Origin: Butyricicoccus intestinisimiae
GTDB taxonomy: Bacteria > Bacillota > Clostridia > Oscillospirales > Butyricicoccaceae
Direction: 5' to 3'
NCBI RefSeq assembly: GCF_018918345.1
Contig: NZ_JAHLQI010000006.1
Location: 62,001-126,000, forward strand
Length of the DNA stretch: 64,000 nucleotides
The notes under the pieces were generated by a model. That model searched no databases, was not told the origin of the DNA, and was given only the letters and a program-made list of their open reading frames with translations. This document shows, in pieces, positions 1 to 8,256 of the stretch. The translations under genes were made by a program, and so were the position numbers. The first letter of the stretch is position 1. Every line of letters starts with the position of its first letter.

Positions 1-153
1 GATCTGGGCGACATCACCGATTGCATTGATACCGAGCGCAAGAACGCCATGCGCGAGGATGAAGTCGTTCCGTCTTACGACAAGGAAGAAATCCTTGCGA
101 ATGCACCGAGCGTGGCATGCGGCGGCGTCAGCGTACCGCGTGTCGTAGAATAA
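1..153 (+). CDS. gatC: Asp-tRNA(Asn)/Glu-tRNA(Gln) amidotransferase subunit C (3' part)
   Basis: Only the last 50 codons are present; the window edge cuts the start. The reading frame is open from base 1 and ends in TAA at 151-153. The tail (R-x-D-E-V around residue 20, then a short acidic and Pro/Gly/Val-rich end) fits GatC, which staples GatA to GatB in the heterotrimer that converts misacylated Glu-tRNA(Gln) or Asp-tRNA(Asn) to the amide form. The identity is secured mostly by position: gatA follows 13 bases later behind a GGGAGG ribosome binding site, giving the usual gatCAB order. Confidence 0.88.
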   Translation, partial: DLGDITDCIDTERKNAMREDEVVPSYDKEEILANAPSVACGGVSVPRVVE

Positions 154-166
154 GGGAGGCAATACC

Positions 167-1624
167 ATGGAATTGTATCAGAAGACAGCAGCCGAGCTCT
201 CGGCAATGCTGAAAAATAAAGAAGTCAGCTCGGTAGAGCTGACCAAGGCTGCGTTTGCAAGAACTGCCGCTGTAGAGGACAAAGTCGGCGCATACATCAC
301 GCTGACCGAGGAGCACGCACTGGAGACGGCAGCAGCGATTGACGCCAAGCGCGCCGCAGGCGAGGAGCTGGCTCCGCTGGCAGGTGTGCCGGTGTCCGTA
401 AAGGATAACATCTGCACCAAGGGCATTCGCACCACCTGTGCTTCCCGTATGCTGGAAAACTTCCAGCCGCCATACAATGCAACGGTGATGAACCGCCTGC
501 ACGATGCCGGTCTGGTCATGACGGGCAAGACCAATCTGGACGAGTTTGCAATGGGCTCTTCCTGTGAGAATTCTGCGCTGCAAAAGACGCACAATCCGCA
601 CAATCTGGAGCGTGTAACCGGCGGCTCTTCCGGCGGCGCAGCAGCTTCTGTCGCAGCCGGTGAAGTTTCCATCGCACTGGGTTCTGATACCGGCGGCTCC
701 ATCCGTCAGCCGGCATCCTTCTGCGGCGTTGTTGGTCTCAAGCCGACTTACGGCACGGTTTCCCGTTACGGTCTGGTTGCATTTGCATCTTCTTTGGATC
801 AGATCGGCCCGTTCGCCCGCAGCGTAGAGGACGCCGCACTGCTGACAGACGTGCTGCGCGGCTATGACAAGATGGATTCCACCAGCTATCCGCGCGAATA
901 TGACAGCCTGCACGCCGGCATGAATGCGGACATCAAGGGCATGAAGATTGGTCTGCCGAAGGAATATTTTGGTGAAGGCATCTCGGAAGAGGTCAGCAAG
1001 GCGGTTCTGGCTGCCGCAGAGACCTATAAGCAGCTGGGCGCAGAAGTCGTAGAGATTTCTCTGCCGCTGTCCAAGTATGCCCTGCCGATTTATTACATTC
1101 TGTCCTCCGCAGAGGCTTCGTCCAATCTGGCACGATTTGACGGTGTCAAGTACGGCTATCGCGCAGAAAAGTTTGACGGCATCATTGATCTGTACGTCAA
1201 GTCGAGAAGTGAAGCATTTGGTCAGGAAGTACAGCGCCGCATCATGCTGGGCACTTACGTGCTGTCCTCCGGCTACTATGATGCGTACTACAAGAAGGCA
1301 CGTGCCGCACAGCGCGCCATCCGTGCCGACTACAACAAGGCATTCGAGCAGGTAGACGTCATTATGACGCCGGTAGCACCGACCACCGCATACAAGATTG
1401 GAGAAAAGACCTCTGATCCGCTGCAGATGTACATGGGCGATATTTGCACGGTTTCCGTCAACATCGCAGGTCTTCCGGCAATGGTACAGCCGTGTGGCTT
1501 CGATGCGAACAAGCTGCCGATTGGCATGCAGCTGATTGGTCCGCGCTTTGGCGAGCAGAAGCTCATCAATGCCGGTCTTGCCTATGAGAAGGCGTCCGGT
1601 CTGTCCAACATCGTGGCACTGTAA
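167..1624 (+). CDS. gatA: Asp-tRNA(Asn)/Glu-tRNA(Gln) amidotransferase subunit A
   Basis: This 485-residue protein is the glutaminase/amidase subunit of GatCAB, which releases ammonia from glutamine and channels it to GatB. It carries the amidase signature GGSSGG at residues 152-157, and the Ser-cisSer-Lys triad known from the family can be placed at Lys79 (VSVKDN), Ser154 and Ser178 (TGGS). Length and ends are typical. The ATG at 167 follows GGGAGG at 154-159. It lies between gatC and gatB with short gaps, so the three are surely one transcript. Confidence 0.98.
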   Translation: MELYQKTAAELSAMLKNKEVSSVELTKAAFARTAAVEDKVGAYITLTEEHALETAAAIDAKRAAGEELAPLAGVPVSVKDNICTKGIRTTCASRMLENFQPPYNATVMNRLHDAGLVMTGKTNLDEFAMGSSCENSALQKTHNPHNLERVTGGSSGGAAASVAAGEVSIALGSDTGGSIRQPASFCGVVGLKPTYGTVSRYGLVAFASSLDQIGPFARSVEDAALLTDVLRGYDKMDSTSYPREYDSLHAGMNADIKGMKIGLPKEYFGEGISEEVSKAVLAAAETYKQLGAEVVEISLPLSKYALPIYYILSSAEASSNLARFDGVKYGYRAEKFDGIIDLYVKSRSEAFGQEVQRRIMLGTYVLSSGYYDAYYKKARAAQRAIRADYNKAFEQVDVIMTPVAPTTAYKIGEKTSDPLQMYMGDICTVSVNIAGLPAMVQPCGFDANKLPIGMQLIGPRFGEQKLINAGLAYEKASGLSNIVAL

Positions 1625-1639
1625 GGGAGGAATCGTATC

Positions 1640-3076
1640 ATGAATTATGAAGCAGTCATCGGTTTGGAAGTCCATGCCGAGCTTTCTACAAAGACCAAGA
1701 TTTTCTGTGGATGCAGCACGGCATTCGGCGCAGAGATTAACACCCATGTTTGCCCGGTTTGCACGGGTCAGCCGGGTGCTCTGCCGGTTCTGAACAAGCA
1801 GGTCGTGCATTATGCGGCAAAGATGGGTCTGGCTACCCATTGTACGGTAAACCAGCTGTGCAAGTCTGACCGCAAGAACTATTTCTATCCGGATCTGCCG
1901 AAGGCATACCAGATTTCGCAGTTCGATGTGCCGATTTGCGAAAACGGCTATGTTGATTTTGAAGTAAACGGCGAGCCGAAGCGCGTTCGCTTTGAGCGCA
2001 TTCACTTTGAGGAAGACGCAGGCAAGCTACTGCACGATGAGGGCGAGGGCACGGTTGTTGACTTCAATCGCTGCGGCGTACCGCTGATCGAGATGGTAAC
2101 GCGTCCGGACATTCATTCCGCAGCAGAGGCAAAGGCATTCTTGGAGACCGTCAAGACGACCCTGTCTTATCTGCAAATTTGCGACTGCCGCATGGAGGAA
2201 GGCTCGATTCGTTGTGATGTCAACGTGTCGATTCGTCCGGAAGGCTCCGAGACGCTGGGCACTCGTGTCGAGATGAAGAACATCAACTCGTTCTCTGCGG
2301 CAGAGCGTGCCATTGAGTATGAAGTAAATCGCCAGATTGACGTTGTGTCTGAGGGCGGCACGATTACGCAGGAGACCCGCCGTTGGGACGATTCCCGAGG
2401 AAAGAACATGGTCATGCGTTCCAAGGAGGATGCGCAGGATTATCGCTATTTCCCGGATCCGGATCTGGTAGCCGTAGAAATCAGCGATGAATGGCTGGAG
2501 CAGATTCGCTCGGAGATTCCGGAGCTGCCGCAGTCTCGCTACAACCGCTACATGGAAGAAATCGGCTTGCAGCCGAAGGAAGCGCGCATTCTGGCGGATT
2601 CCTTTGACAAGGCGTGCCTGCTGGATGAGGGCGTGAACATGCAGCGTGTCGATGCCAAGAACATCGCAAACTGGATTCTGTCTGACATCTCCAAGTATCT
2701 GAACGACAAGAATCTGGAGCTGAAGGACACCAAGCTGACCGCGCAGAAGCTGGTTGACATGATTGAGCTGATTGAGAAGAACACCATTTCCGGCAACGCC
2801 GGCAAGAAGGTTCTGGTTCAGCTGTTTGAGACCGATGATTCGGTTGACACCATCGTTGACAAGCTGGGTCTGAAGCAGGTATCCGATGAGGGTGCAATTC
2901 AGAAGCTGGTTGACGAGGTTCTCGCTGCCAATCCGAAGTCTGTTGCAGACTATAAGAAGGGCAAGAAGAACGCCATTGGCTTCCTTGTTGGTCAGTGCAT
3001 GAAGGCCTCCAAGGGCAAGGGCAATCCGAAGATGATTAACCAGCTGCTCAGCAAGACGCTGGACAGCATGGAATAA
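1640..3076 (+). CDS. gatB: Asp-tRNA(Asn)/Glu-tRNA(Gln) amidotransferase subunit B
   Basis: This 478-residue subunit binds the misacylated tRNA and performs kinase and transamidation chemistry in GatCAB. The N-terminus (YEAVIGLEVHAEL) is the GatB/PET112 hallmark, followed by the Zn-site pattern CGCS...CPVCTG at residues 23-43; the YqeY-like helical tail (about residues 330-478) ends with the usual GxLVGQxMKxxxGKxNP element. Start ATG at 1640 has GGGAGG 10 bases upstream. It is the last gene of gatCAB and is followed by a strong terminator. Confidence 0.98.
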   Translation: MNYEAVIGLEVHAELSTKTKIFCGCSTAFGAEINTHVCPVCTGQPGALPVLNKQVVHYAAKMGLATHCTVNQLCKSDRKNYFYPDLPKAYQISQFDVPICENGYVDFEVNGEPKRVRFERIHFEEDAGKLLHDEGEGTVVDFNRCGVPLIEMVTRPDIHSAAEAKAFLETVKTTLSYLQICDCRMEEGSIRCDVNVSIRPEGSETLGTRVEMKNINSFSAAERAIEYEVNRQIDVVSEGGTITQETRRWDDSRGKNMVMRSKEDAQDYRYFPDPDLVAVEISDEWLEQIRSEIPELPQSRYNRYMEEIGLQPKEARILADSFDKACLLDEGVNMQRVDAKNIANWILSDISKYLNDKNLELKDTKLTAQKLVDMIELIEKNTISGNAGKKVLVQLFETDDSVDTIVDKLGLKQVSDEGAIQKLVDEVLAANPKSVADYKKGKKNAIGFLVGQCMKASKGKGNPKMINQLLSKTLDSME

Positions 3077-3095
3077 GAAAACTTTCGCGGATAGA

Positions 3096-3127
3096 AAGCA
3101 GACGCAGCATATGCGTCTGCTTTTTTG
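3096..3127 (+). terminator. Rho-independent terminator of gatCAB
   Basis: A perfect 10-bp stem (3097-3106 pairing with 3112-3121) with a 5-base loop is followed by a run of T, 20 bases after the gatB stop codon. Confidence 0.93.
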
Positions 3128-3244
3128 AAATCGCTTGTTTCTGCCTTTTCGGTGCAGACTGAGGAGATGTAACGGAAAGATGAGCAATGTGCAATCACGA
3201 TTTTGATAAAAAATTTCTGAAACATTAACTGTTTTTTGTTTATA

Positions 3245-3274
3245 TTGACGAAAACGGGTTTGTTGTGGTAAACT
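3245..3274 (+). promoter_or_regulatory. Promoter of the lipoprotein gene
   Basis: TTGACG at 3245-3250 and TAAACT at 3269-3274 are separated by 18 bases and lie just upstream of the ribosome binding site AAAGGAGG at 3282-3289. Confidence 0.65.
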
Positions 3275-3296
3275 GAGCGCAAAAGGAGGGATGTAC

Positions 3297-3845
3297 ATGA
3301 AGAAATCCCATATTGCCGCGTGTCTGGCAGCTGCTGTGCTGGCAGGAAGCCTGATGGCAGGCTGCGGAGACACCCAGACGACACAACCGAAATCGTCCGC
3401 AGGCTCTGCGGAGCAGGGCGCCAGCGGAAGCCTTGTTCCGGCACTCTCACAGGACGAACTGATTGCACAGTCCAGCCTGATAATCAAAGGCACGGTTTCG
3501 GAGGTCTCCGACACATTCCAAGTGAAACCGGAAACCGGCGGCGATGCGAGCAGCTATGTTGACAACACGGTTCGCATGGAACAGACGCTCCGCGGGCAGA
3601 CAGATGCCGATACGGTGACTGTGCGCGTGCAGGACGATGACCAAGCGAGCACAGAGGATGCCAAGCTGGAACAGGGTAAGGAATACCTGCTGTTCCTGAC
3701 AGCGTCCGGCGAAGATAACACGTATCGCGTCACCGGTGCTATGCAGGGCGCGTATGAAGTCCAAGCGGACGGTACCTGTGTTGCTTGGGACGGCACCAAG
3801 TGGACACTGCAAGACGCACAGAAGGCAATCGAACAGGCAAAGTAA
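3297..3845 (+). CDS. Small secreted lipoprotein of unknown function
   Basis: The product has a short basic N-terminus, a hydrophobic stretch and a lipobox-like end (L-M-A-G-C), so it should be lipid-anchored on the outer face of the membrane after processing before Cys about residue 24. A low-complexity Ser/Gln/Gly linker follows, then about 125 residues that look like one compact beta-rich domain; I do not recognise its family. I place the start at ATG 3297 rather than ATG 3291, because AAAGGAGG at 3282-3289 is 7 bases from the former and only one from the latter. It has its own promoter and terminator and appears monocistronic. Confidence 0.8.
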   Translation: MKKSHIAACLAAAVLAGSLMAGCGDTQTTQPKSSAGSAEQGASGSLVPALSQDELIAQSSLIIKGTVSEVSDTFQVKPETGGDASSYVDNTVRMEQTLRGQTDADTVTVRVQDDDQASTEDAKLEQGKEYLLFLTASGEDNTYRVTGAMQGAYEVQADGTCVAWDGTKWTLQDAQKAIEQAK

Positions 3846-3858
3846 CACATAAATCTTG

Positions 3859-3898
3859 AGGACGCTCCGATAGGTCGGGGCGTTCTTCTTTGCTTTTT
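3859..3898 (+). terminator. Terminator after the lipoprotein gene
   Basis: Arms at 3861-3870 and about 3875-3884 pair with two G-U wobbles and are followed by a T-rich stretch. Confidence 0.75.
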
Positions 3899-3913
3899 CC
3901 GCAGAATTTCCTG

Positions 3914-3942
3914 TTTACTTTCACACGTTAACATGTTACAAT
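3914..3942 (+). promoter_or_regulatory. Promoter of the TrpR-like/methyltransferase/Hsp33 group
   Basis: TTTACT (3914-3919) and TACAAT (3937-3942) with a 17-base spacer lie 28 bases before the start codon of the regulator. Confidence 0.65.
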
Positions 3943-3970
3943 ATAGCTGTTAGTGAGGGAGGCGAAATGG

Positions 3971-4282
3971 ATGAACAACAAACTCAGGGGAAAATCCATG
4001 GATAGTCTGTTTCAGGCAATCCTGCATCTGAACACGCTGGAGGAGTGCAGCAACTTTTTTGAGGATCTCTGCACCATCAGCGAACTGCGTGCCATGGAAC
4101 AGCGCTTTCAGGTCGCTGCTATGCTGGATGAGGGACGCATTTACAGTGATATCGCAAAGGAGACCGGTGCGTCTACGGCAACCATCAGCCGCGTCAACAA
4201 GTGCTTGACGTATGGTTCGGACGGCTACCGCACGGCACTGGATCGCATGAAGCAAGCAAAGGGAAACGATACAGATGAGTGA
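3971..4282 (+). CDS. YerC/YecD-type TrpR-related DNA-binding protein
   Basis: About 103 residues with the TrpR/YerC fold: a helical N-terminus (FFEDLCTISELRAMEQRF), then a helix-turn-helix in which the recognition part reads S-D-I-A-K-E-T-G-A-S-T-A-T-I-S-R-V. Members of this family in Firmicutes are small regulators of unknown ligand and sit in varied contexts. The ATG at 3971 is chosen over the GTG at 3953 because AGGGAGG at 3956-3962 lies 8 bases upstream of it. The end overlaps the next gene by 8 bases, indicating translational coupling to the methyltransferase. Confidence 0.88.
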   Translation: MNNKLRGKSMDSLFQAILHLNTLEECSNFFEDLCTISELRAMEQRFQVAAMLDEGRIYSDIAKETGASTATISRVNKCLTYGSDGYRTALDRMKQAKGNDTDE

Positions 4283-5030
4283 ATATTCAGAGTACGGACT
4301 GCTCTCGGAATACTATGACCGCTTCACCGATGACGTGCCATACGAACGGTGGGCGGATTTTTTTGAGCGGATTTTTGAACAAAAGCACGTCAAGCCGTCT
4401 GTGATTTTGGATTTGGCGTGTGGTACCGGCTCGCTGACCAGCATCTTGGCACAGCGCGGCTATGATATGATTGGTGTCGATCAGTCGGAAGATATGCTGA
4501 TGATTGCACAGGAAAACTGCATGGATGCCAATCCGGACAAGCCGGTTTTGCTTCTGCATCAGCCGATGCAGGAATTGGAGCTGTACGGCGGGATAGATGC
4601 CTGCGTGTGCTGCTTGGATTCCGTCAATTATGTAGAAGATCCGGATATGCTGCGCGAGGCAATGAAGCGCGTCTATACATATCTCAAGCCGGGCGGACTG
4701 TTTTTATTTGACGTCAACACCCGCAGCAAGTTGGAGCGCATTGACGGACAGAGCTTTGTCCGCGAGGATGAGGATGTGTTCTGCGTCTGGCAGTGCATGC
4801 TGGAAGAAAATCTGTGCCAGTATCACTTTGACATCTTTGAGCTCAACGAGGATGGCGCATGGAACCGCTATGAAGAACACCACATCGAGCGCGTGTACGA
4901 CAATGCGGAGCTGACGGATATGTTACAGCAGGCGGGCTTTACAGACATCGAACTGCGCGGTGAGCTGTCGGACGAGCCGCCGAAGGAGAAGGAAGAACGC
5001 ATTTTCTTCTTGGCAAGAAAACCGGAATAA
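4275..5030 (+). CDS. Class I SAM-dependent methyltransferase
   Basis: A 251-residue Rossmann-fold methyltransferase. The SAM-binding motif I (LDLACGTGSL) is at about residues 39-48, motif II acidic end (GVDQS) follows at about 63, and the post-motif region (GGLFLFDVNT) is typical of the Methyltransf_25/11 group. The substrate cannot be told. It overlaps the upstream regulator by 8 bases and precedes Hsp33 by 21 bases. Confidence 0.9.
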   Translation: MSEYSEYGLLSEYYDRFTDDVPYERWADFFERIFEQKHVKPSVILDLACGTGSLTSILAQRGYDMIGVDQSEDMLMIAQENCMDANPDKPVLLLHQPMQELELYGGIDACVCCLDSVNYVEDPDMLREAMKRVYTYLKPGGLFLFDVNTRSKLERIDGQSFVREDEDVFCVWQCMLEENLCQYHFDIFELNEDGAWNRYEEHHIERVYDNAELTDMLQQAGFTDIELRGELSDEPPKEKEERIFFLARKPE

Positions 5031-5051
5031 ATCATGAGGAGACGATAAAAT

Positions 5052-5951
5052 ATGAGTGATAGATTGATTCGTGCGATTTGCCGCAATGCGGAGATCAAGT
5101 TTACCGCGGTGTGCACAACGGAAACCGTTGAGCGCGCGCGCCAGATTCACAAAACGCTGCCGCTGGCAACCGCTGCGCTGGGCAGAACGCTGTCTGCGGC
5201 TTCTATGATGGGCAGAGAGCTGAAGGACAAGAACGGCTCTGTGACCATTCAGATCAAGGGCAACGGCCCGCTTGGCGCCATTACCACCATCGGCGACTGT
5301 GACGGCTGTGTGCGCGGCTATTTGCAGAATCCTGCTGCGGAGCTGCCGCTGCTGCCGAACGGCCATCTGGACGTTGGCTCCGGTGTCGGCCGCGGCTATC
5401 TGATGGTTATCAAGGACATTGGTGTCGGTGAGCCGTTTACCGGCACGACAGCTCTGCACAACGGCGAAATTGCCGAGGACATCACCAAGTATTTCGCGGA
5501 GAGCGAACAGGTGCCGTCTGCGGTTGCACTGGGCGTTTTGGTGGACACCGACCAGCATGTCAAGCAGGCGGGCGGCTATATCGTCCAGCTCATGCCGGGC
5601 GCGACAGACGAGGACATCACCCGTCTGGAGAACAACATTGCCAAAGCTGGCGCAATGACCGCGATGCTGGAGAGCGGCATGTCGTTGGAGGACATTGCCC
5701 ATGCCGTGCTGGACGGCTTTGAGGTCGAGTTTTTGGAAGAAGCACCGGTTACCTATCGCTGCGGCTGCAATCACGCCAAGGTCACCCGCGCGCTCATCAG
5801 CTTGGGCAAGGACGAGCTGACGCGCCTGCGTGATGAGGAGGAAGGCATTGAAGTAACTTGTCAGTTCTGCGACAAGGTCTATAAGATGACCCGCGACGAC
5901 ATTGCTGTGATGCTGGAGGCTGCGACGGCGAAAGAGGAGAATAACGGCTGA
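5052..5951 (+). CDS. hslO: Hsp33 redox-regulated chaperonin
   Basis: This 299-residue cytosolic holdase is activated by oxidative unfolding. The zinc-binding redox switch is complete: Cys237-x-Cys239 and Cys270-x2-Cys273, coordinating Zn when reduced and forming disulfides on oxidative stress. The N-terminal substrate-binding domain begins D-R-L-I-R-A as in the family. A GAGGAGA ribosome binding site precedes ATG 5052. Its position after the regulator and methyltransferase suggests one transcript ending before the tRNA promoter. Confidence 0.97.
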   Translation: MSDRLIRAICRNAEIKFTAVCTTETVERARQIHKTLPLATAALGRTLSAASMMGRELKDKNGSVTIQIKGNGPLGAITTIGDCDGCVRGYLQNPAAELPLLPNGHLDVGSGVGRGYLMVIKDIGVGEPFTGTTALHNGEIAEDITKYFAESEQVPSAVALGVLVDTDQHVKQAGGYIVQLMPGATDEDITRLENNIAKAGAMTAMLESGMSLEDIAHAVLDGFEVEFLEEAPVTYRCGCNHAKVTRALISLGKDELTRLRDEEEGIEVTCQFCDKVYKMTRDDIAVMLEAATAKEENNG

Positions 5952-6026
5952 TAACCGCGAAAAACAGCACGTTTTGACAGAGAAAAAAGAATTTTGAAAA
6001 AAATCAAAAAAACTTTGAAAAAAGTG

Positions 6027-6055
6027 TTGACAAAACCGCATCCAGTGAGTATACT
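6027..6055 (+). promoter_or_regulatory. Promoter of the tRNA-Val/tRNA-Asp unit
   Basis: TTGACA (6027-6032), 17 bases, TATACT (6050-6055); the tRNA-Val begins 21 bases further on. Confidence 0.88.
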
Positions 6056-6076
6056 ATAATAGTCGCTGGACGGTAC

Positions 6077-6152
6077 GGAAGTTTAGCTCAGCTGGGAGAG
6101 CATCTGCCTTACAAGCAGAGGGTCACAGGTTCGAGCCCTGTAACTTCCACCA
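6077..6152 (+). tRNA. tRNA-Val (anticodon TAC)
   Basis: A full cloverleaf with a 7-bp acceptor stem (GGAAGTT/AACTTCC), TTCGAGC T-loop, anticodon TAC in the loop, and an encoded CCA at 6150-6152. An identical copy lies at 18786-18861. Confidence 0.97.
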
Positions 6153-6155
6153 CCT

Positions 6156-6232
6156 GGCCCGGTAGTTCAGTTGGTTAGAACGCCAGCCTGTCACGCTGGA
6201 GGTCGTCGGTTCGAGCCCGATCCGGGTCGCCA
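6156..6232 (+). tRNA. tRNA-Asp (anticodon GTC)
   Basis: Acceptor stem GGCCCGG/CCGGGTC, anticodon GTC, discriminator G and encoded CCA at 6230-6232. It follows tRNA-Val after only 3 bases, so both come from one precursor. Confidence 0.97.
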
Positions 6233-6245
6233 GTAAACTTTAACT

Positions 6246-6280
6246 CGTTTCCATCGTCTTCGGACGGTGGAACGAAAAAA
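6246..6280 (+). terminator. UUCG-capped hairpin after tRNA-Asp
   Basis: About 12 pairs with one bulge close on a TTCG tetraloop (6259-6262). It is followed by GAAAAAAG rather than a T tract, so it may be a processing or stabilising hairpin instead of an intrinsic terminator; a new promoter starts 31 bases later. Confidence 0.55.
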
Positions 6281-6304
6281 GTTTTCTGAAATGGAAAAAA
6301 GTTC

Positions 6305-6333
6305 TTGACAAACAGGGGCTTAGATGATATAAT
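6305..6333 (+). promoter_or_regulatory. Consensus promoter of the Phe-Gly-Cys tRNA unit
   Basis: TTGACA (6305-6310) and TATAAT (6328-6333) with a 17-base spacer form a perfect housekeeping promoter. Confidence 0.95.
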
Positions 6334-6364
6334 AAATATCGTCGTCTGACAGAAAAGACAACTT

Positions 6365-6440
6365 GCCTCTGTAGCTCAGTCGGTAGAGCAGGGGACTGAA
6401 AATCCCCGTGTCGGTGGTTCGATTCCGCCCGGAGGCACCA
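6365..6440 (+). tRNA. tRNA-Phe (anticodon GAA)
   Basis: The anticodon stem GGGGA/TCCCC encloses the loop with GAA; the acceptor stem is complete with one G-U pair and CCA is encoded at 6438-6440. Confidence 0.97.
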
Positions 6441-6447
6441 ACAATAT

Positions 6448-6523
6448 GCGGATGTAGCTCATCTGGTAGAGCGCCACCTTGCCAAGGTGGAGGTAGCGAG
6501 TTCGAGCCTCGTCATCCGCTCCA
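6448..6523 (+). tRNA. tRNA-Gly (anticodon GCC)
   Basis: Acceptor GCGGATG/CATCCGC, anticodon stem CCACC/GGTGG around GCC, encoded CCA at 6521-6523. Confidence 0.97.
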
Positions 6524-6526
6524 TAC

Positions 6527-6600
6527 GGTGCCATAGCCAAGCGGTAAGGCAGTGGACTGCAACTCCTTGATCCCCAGTTCGATTCTGGGTGGCACCTCCA
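6527..6600 (+). tRNA. tRNA-Cys (anticodon GCA)
   Basis: A 71-base body with the short D-arm typical of Gram-positive tRNA-Cys, acceptor GGTGCCA/TGGCACC, anticodon GCA and encoded CCA. The upper anticodon stem has a T-T mismatch and a G-U pair, so it is somewhat weak, but register and discriminator T fit Cys rather than Ala. Confidence 0.93.
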
Positions 6601-6604
6601 AACA

Positions 6605-6642
6605 GTAACGGATAACCAAAAAGGTTGTCCGTTATTTTTTTG
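6605..6642 (+). terminator. Terminator of the Phe-Gly-Cys tRNA unit
   Basis: A 12-bp stem (6606-6617 with 6623-6634, one G-U pair) with an A5 loop is followed by seven T. Confidence 0.93.
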
Positions 6643-6685
6643 CCATGATATGCAGAGAAGAAAGAGAGATACAATCACATATAGA

Positions 6686-6737
6686 AACAAATCCCATGTC
6701 CAAGCCATTGCAGCTCAGACATGGGATTTGTTCGTTT
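6686..6737. terminator. Long hairpin between tRNA cluster and malQ (3' end)
   Basis: A perfect 15-bp inverted repeat (6686-6700 and 6718-6732) lies immediately past the minus-strand malQ stop codon. T-rich bases follow on the plus side, so it could stop transcription in both directions. Confidence 0.75.
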
Positions 6738-8240
6738 TTAGTCCCAATTTCTCCGACCATAGCGGGTGGTCATCTGGCAGATTTCTTTTTGAAGCTTTTT
6801 GGTCAGCTGGGTCTTTTTCAGCCGCCAGCGCCAGTTTTTGCCCAATGTAGAAGGCTTGTTGATGCGAGCGGAATTATCCAGTCCCAGCCAATCCTGCATG
6901 GGGATGATGCAGGTTGCCGCTGCGCTCCGCAAGACCAGCGCGATCATACTTTTATAGAGCTGATCTTCTGGGGTGGCGTAGTCATACAGATAGTCCCGTA
7001 CCATGGTGCGTTCGGCAGAGGTGATGGTCTGGTACCACGATACCAGTGTCTCGTTGTCATGTGTGCCGGTATATGCGACGCTGTTCACAGGGTAATTGTG
7101 GGGCAGGTAGTCGCTGGCACTGCCGGTGTCGCGGGAATCAAAGGCAAATTCCAGAACTTTAATGCCGGCAAAGCCGCTGTCACGCACCAGCTGACGCACG
7201 GAATCACTCATGTAGCCGAGATCCTCCGCGATGATATTCCGCTTGCCAAGTGCATGCTCTACGGCATGGAACAGCTCCATGCCGGGGCCTTTCTCCCAGT
7301 GACCGGCCGCAGCGGTATCACTGCCATAGGGGACAGAAAAATACTCGTCAAAACCGCGGAAGTGGTCGATGCGTACCACATCATACAGCTCAAAGCAGTA
7401 CCACAGGCGGGTGATCCACCACTGATAACCGGTGTCGCGGTGCACTTCCCAGCGGTAGAGCGGATTGCCCCAGAGCTGACCAGTGGCGGAAAATCCATCT
7501 GGCGGGACGCCGGCTACCGCTGTGGGAACGTTCTTTTCGTCCAGCTGGAACAAGTCGGGATTTGCCCATGCATCCGCGGAATCCAGCGCCACATAGATGG
7601 GAATATCGCCGATAATCTGAATGCCCTTGCTGTTGGCATATGCTTTTAATTTGCGCCATTGCTCATCAAACTTGAATTGGATGTACTTGTAATATTCCAC
7701 ATCAAAGTATAGTTCCTGATGATAATAGTCGAGGGCATTTTGCCAGCGCAGGCGGATATCCTCCGCCCATTCCGTCCACGGCTTGCCGCCAAATCGGTCT
7801 TTGACCGCCATGAACAGGGCAAAATCATCCAGCCACCACTTGTTTTTCTCGCAGAAGGCGATGAAGTCTTCGTTTTGACTGATGTTGCTGCGGGAATAAG
7901 CCAGCCGCAGCAAACGGCCTCGTTCTGTGTACAGACGATGGTAATTAATGTCGTCTGCTTTGCGGCCAAAGTTTGTTTTTTTGCACTCGGCGGCGGTCAG
8001 CACGCCTTCTTCCACCAGTGCGTCCAAGCTGATAAAATACGGATTGCCCGCAAAAGCGGAAAAGCTCTGATACGGACTGTCGCCGTAGCTGGTCGTACCC
8101 AGCGGCAAAATCTGCCAGTAGGTCTGTCCGGCCTCTTTCAGCCAGTCCACAAAGTTATATGCTTCTTGTGAAAAACAACCGATGCCGTAGGGGGACGGCA
8201 AACTGCTGACGGGCAATAAAATACCTGCACTTCTCTGCAT
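6738..8240 (-). CDS. malQ: 4-alpha-glucanotransferase (amylomaltase)
   Basis: A 500-residue GH77 enzyme that disproportionates maltodextrins, releasing glucose and longer glucans for phosphorylase. The N-terminus (RSAGILLPVSSLPSPYGIG), the catalytic region (VVRIDHFRGF, nucleophile Asp), the acid/base stretch (IIAEDLG) and the third carboxylate (YTGTHDNET) are all visible and in the family's order. It is the last gene of the PTS-EEP-malQ unit on the minus strand, so it is probably induced with sugar uptake. Confidence 0.97.
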   Translation of the reverse strand: MQRSAGILLPVSSLPSPYGIGCFSQEAYNFVDWLKEAGQTYWQILPLGTTSYGDSPYQSFSAFAGNPYFISLDALVEEGVLTAAECKKTNFGRKADDINYHRLYTERGRLLRLAYSRSNISQNEDFIAFCEKNKWWLDDFALFMAVKDRFGGKPWTEWAEDIRLRWQNALDYYHQELYFDVEYYKYIQFKFDEQWRKLKAYANSKGIQIIGDIPIYVALDSADAWANPDLFQLDEKNVPTAVAGVPPDGFSATGQLWGNPLYRWEVHRDTGYQWWITRLWYCFELYDVVRIDHFRGFDEYFSVPYGSDTAAAGHWEKGPGMELFHAVEHALGKRNIIAEDLGYMSDSVRQLVRDSGFAGIKVLEFAFDSRDTGSASDYLPHNYPVNSVAYTGTHDNETLVSWYQTITSAERTMVRDYLYDYATPEDQLYKSMIALVLRSAAATCIIPMQDWLGLDNSARINKPSTLGKNWRWRLKKTQLTKKLQKEICQMTTRYGRRNWD

Positions 8241-8256
8241 TTTTCTTTACCTTCCT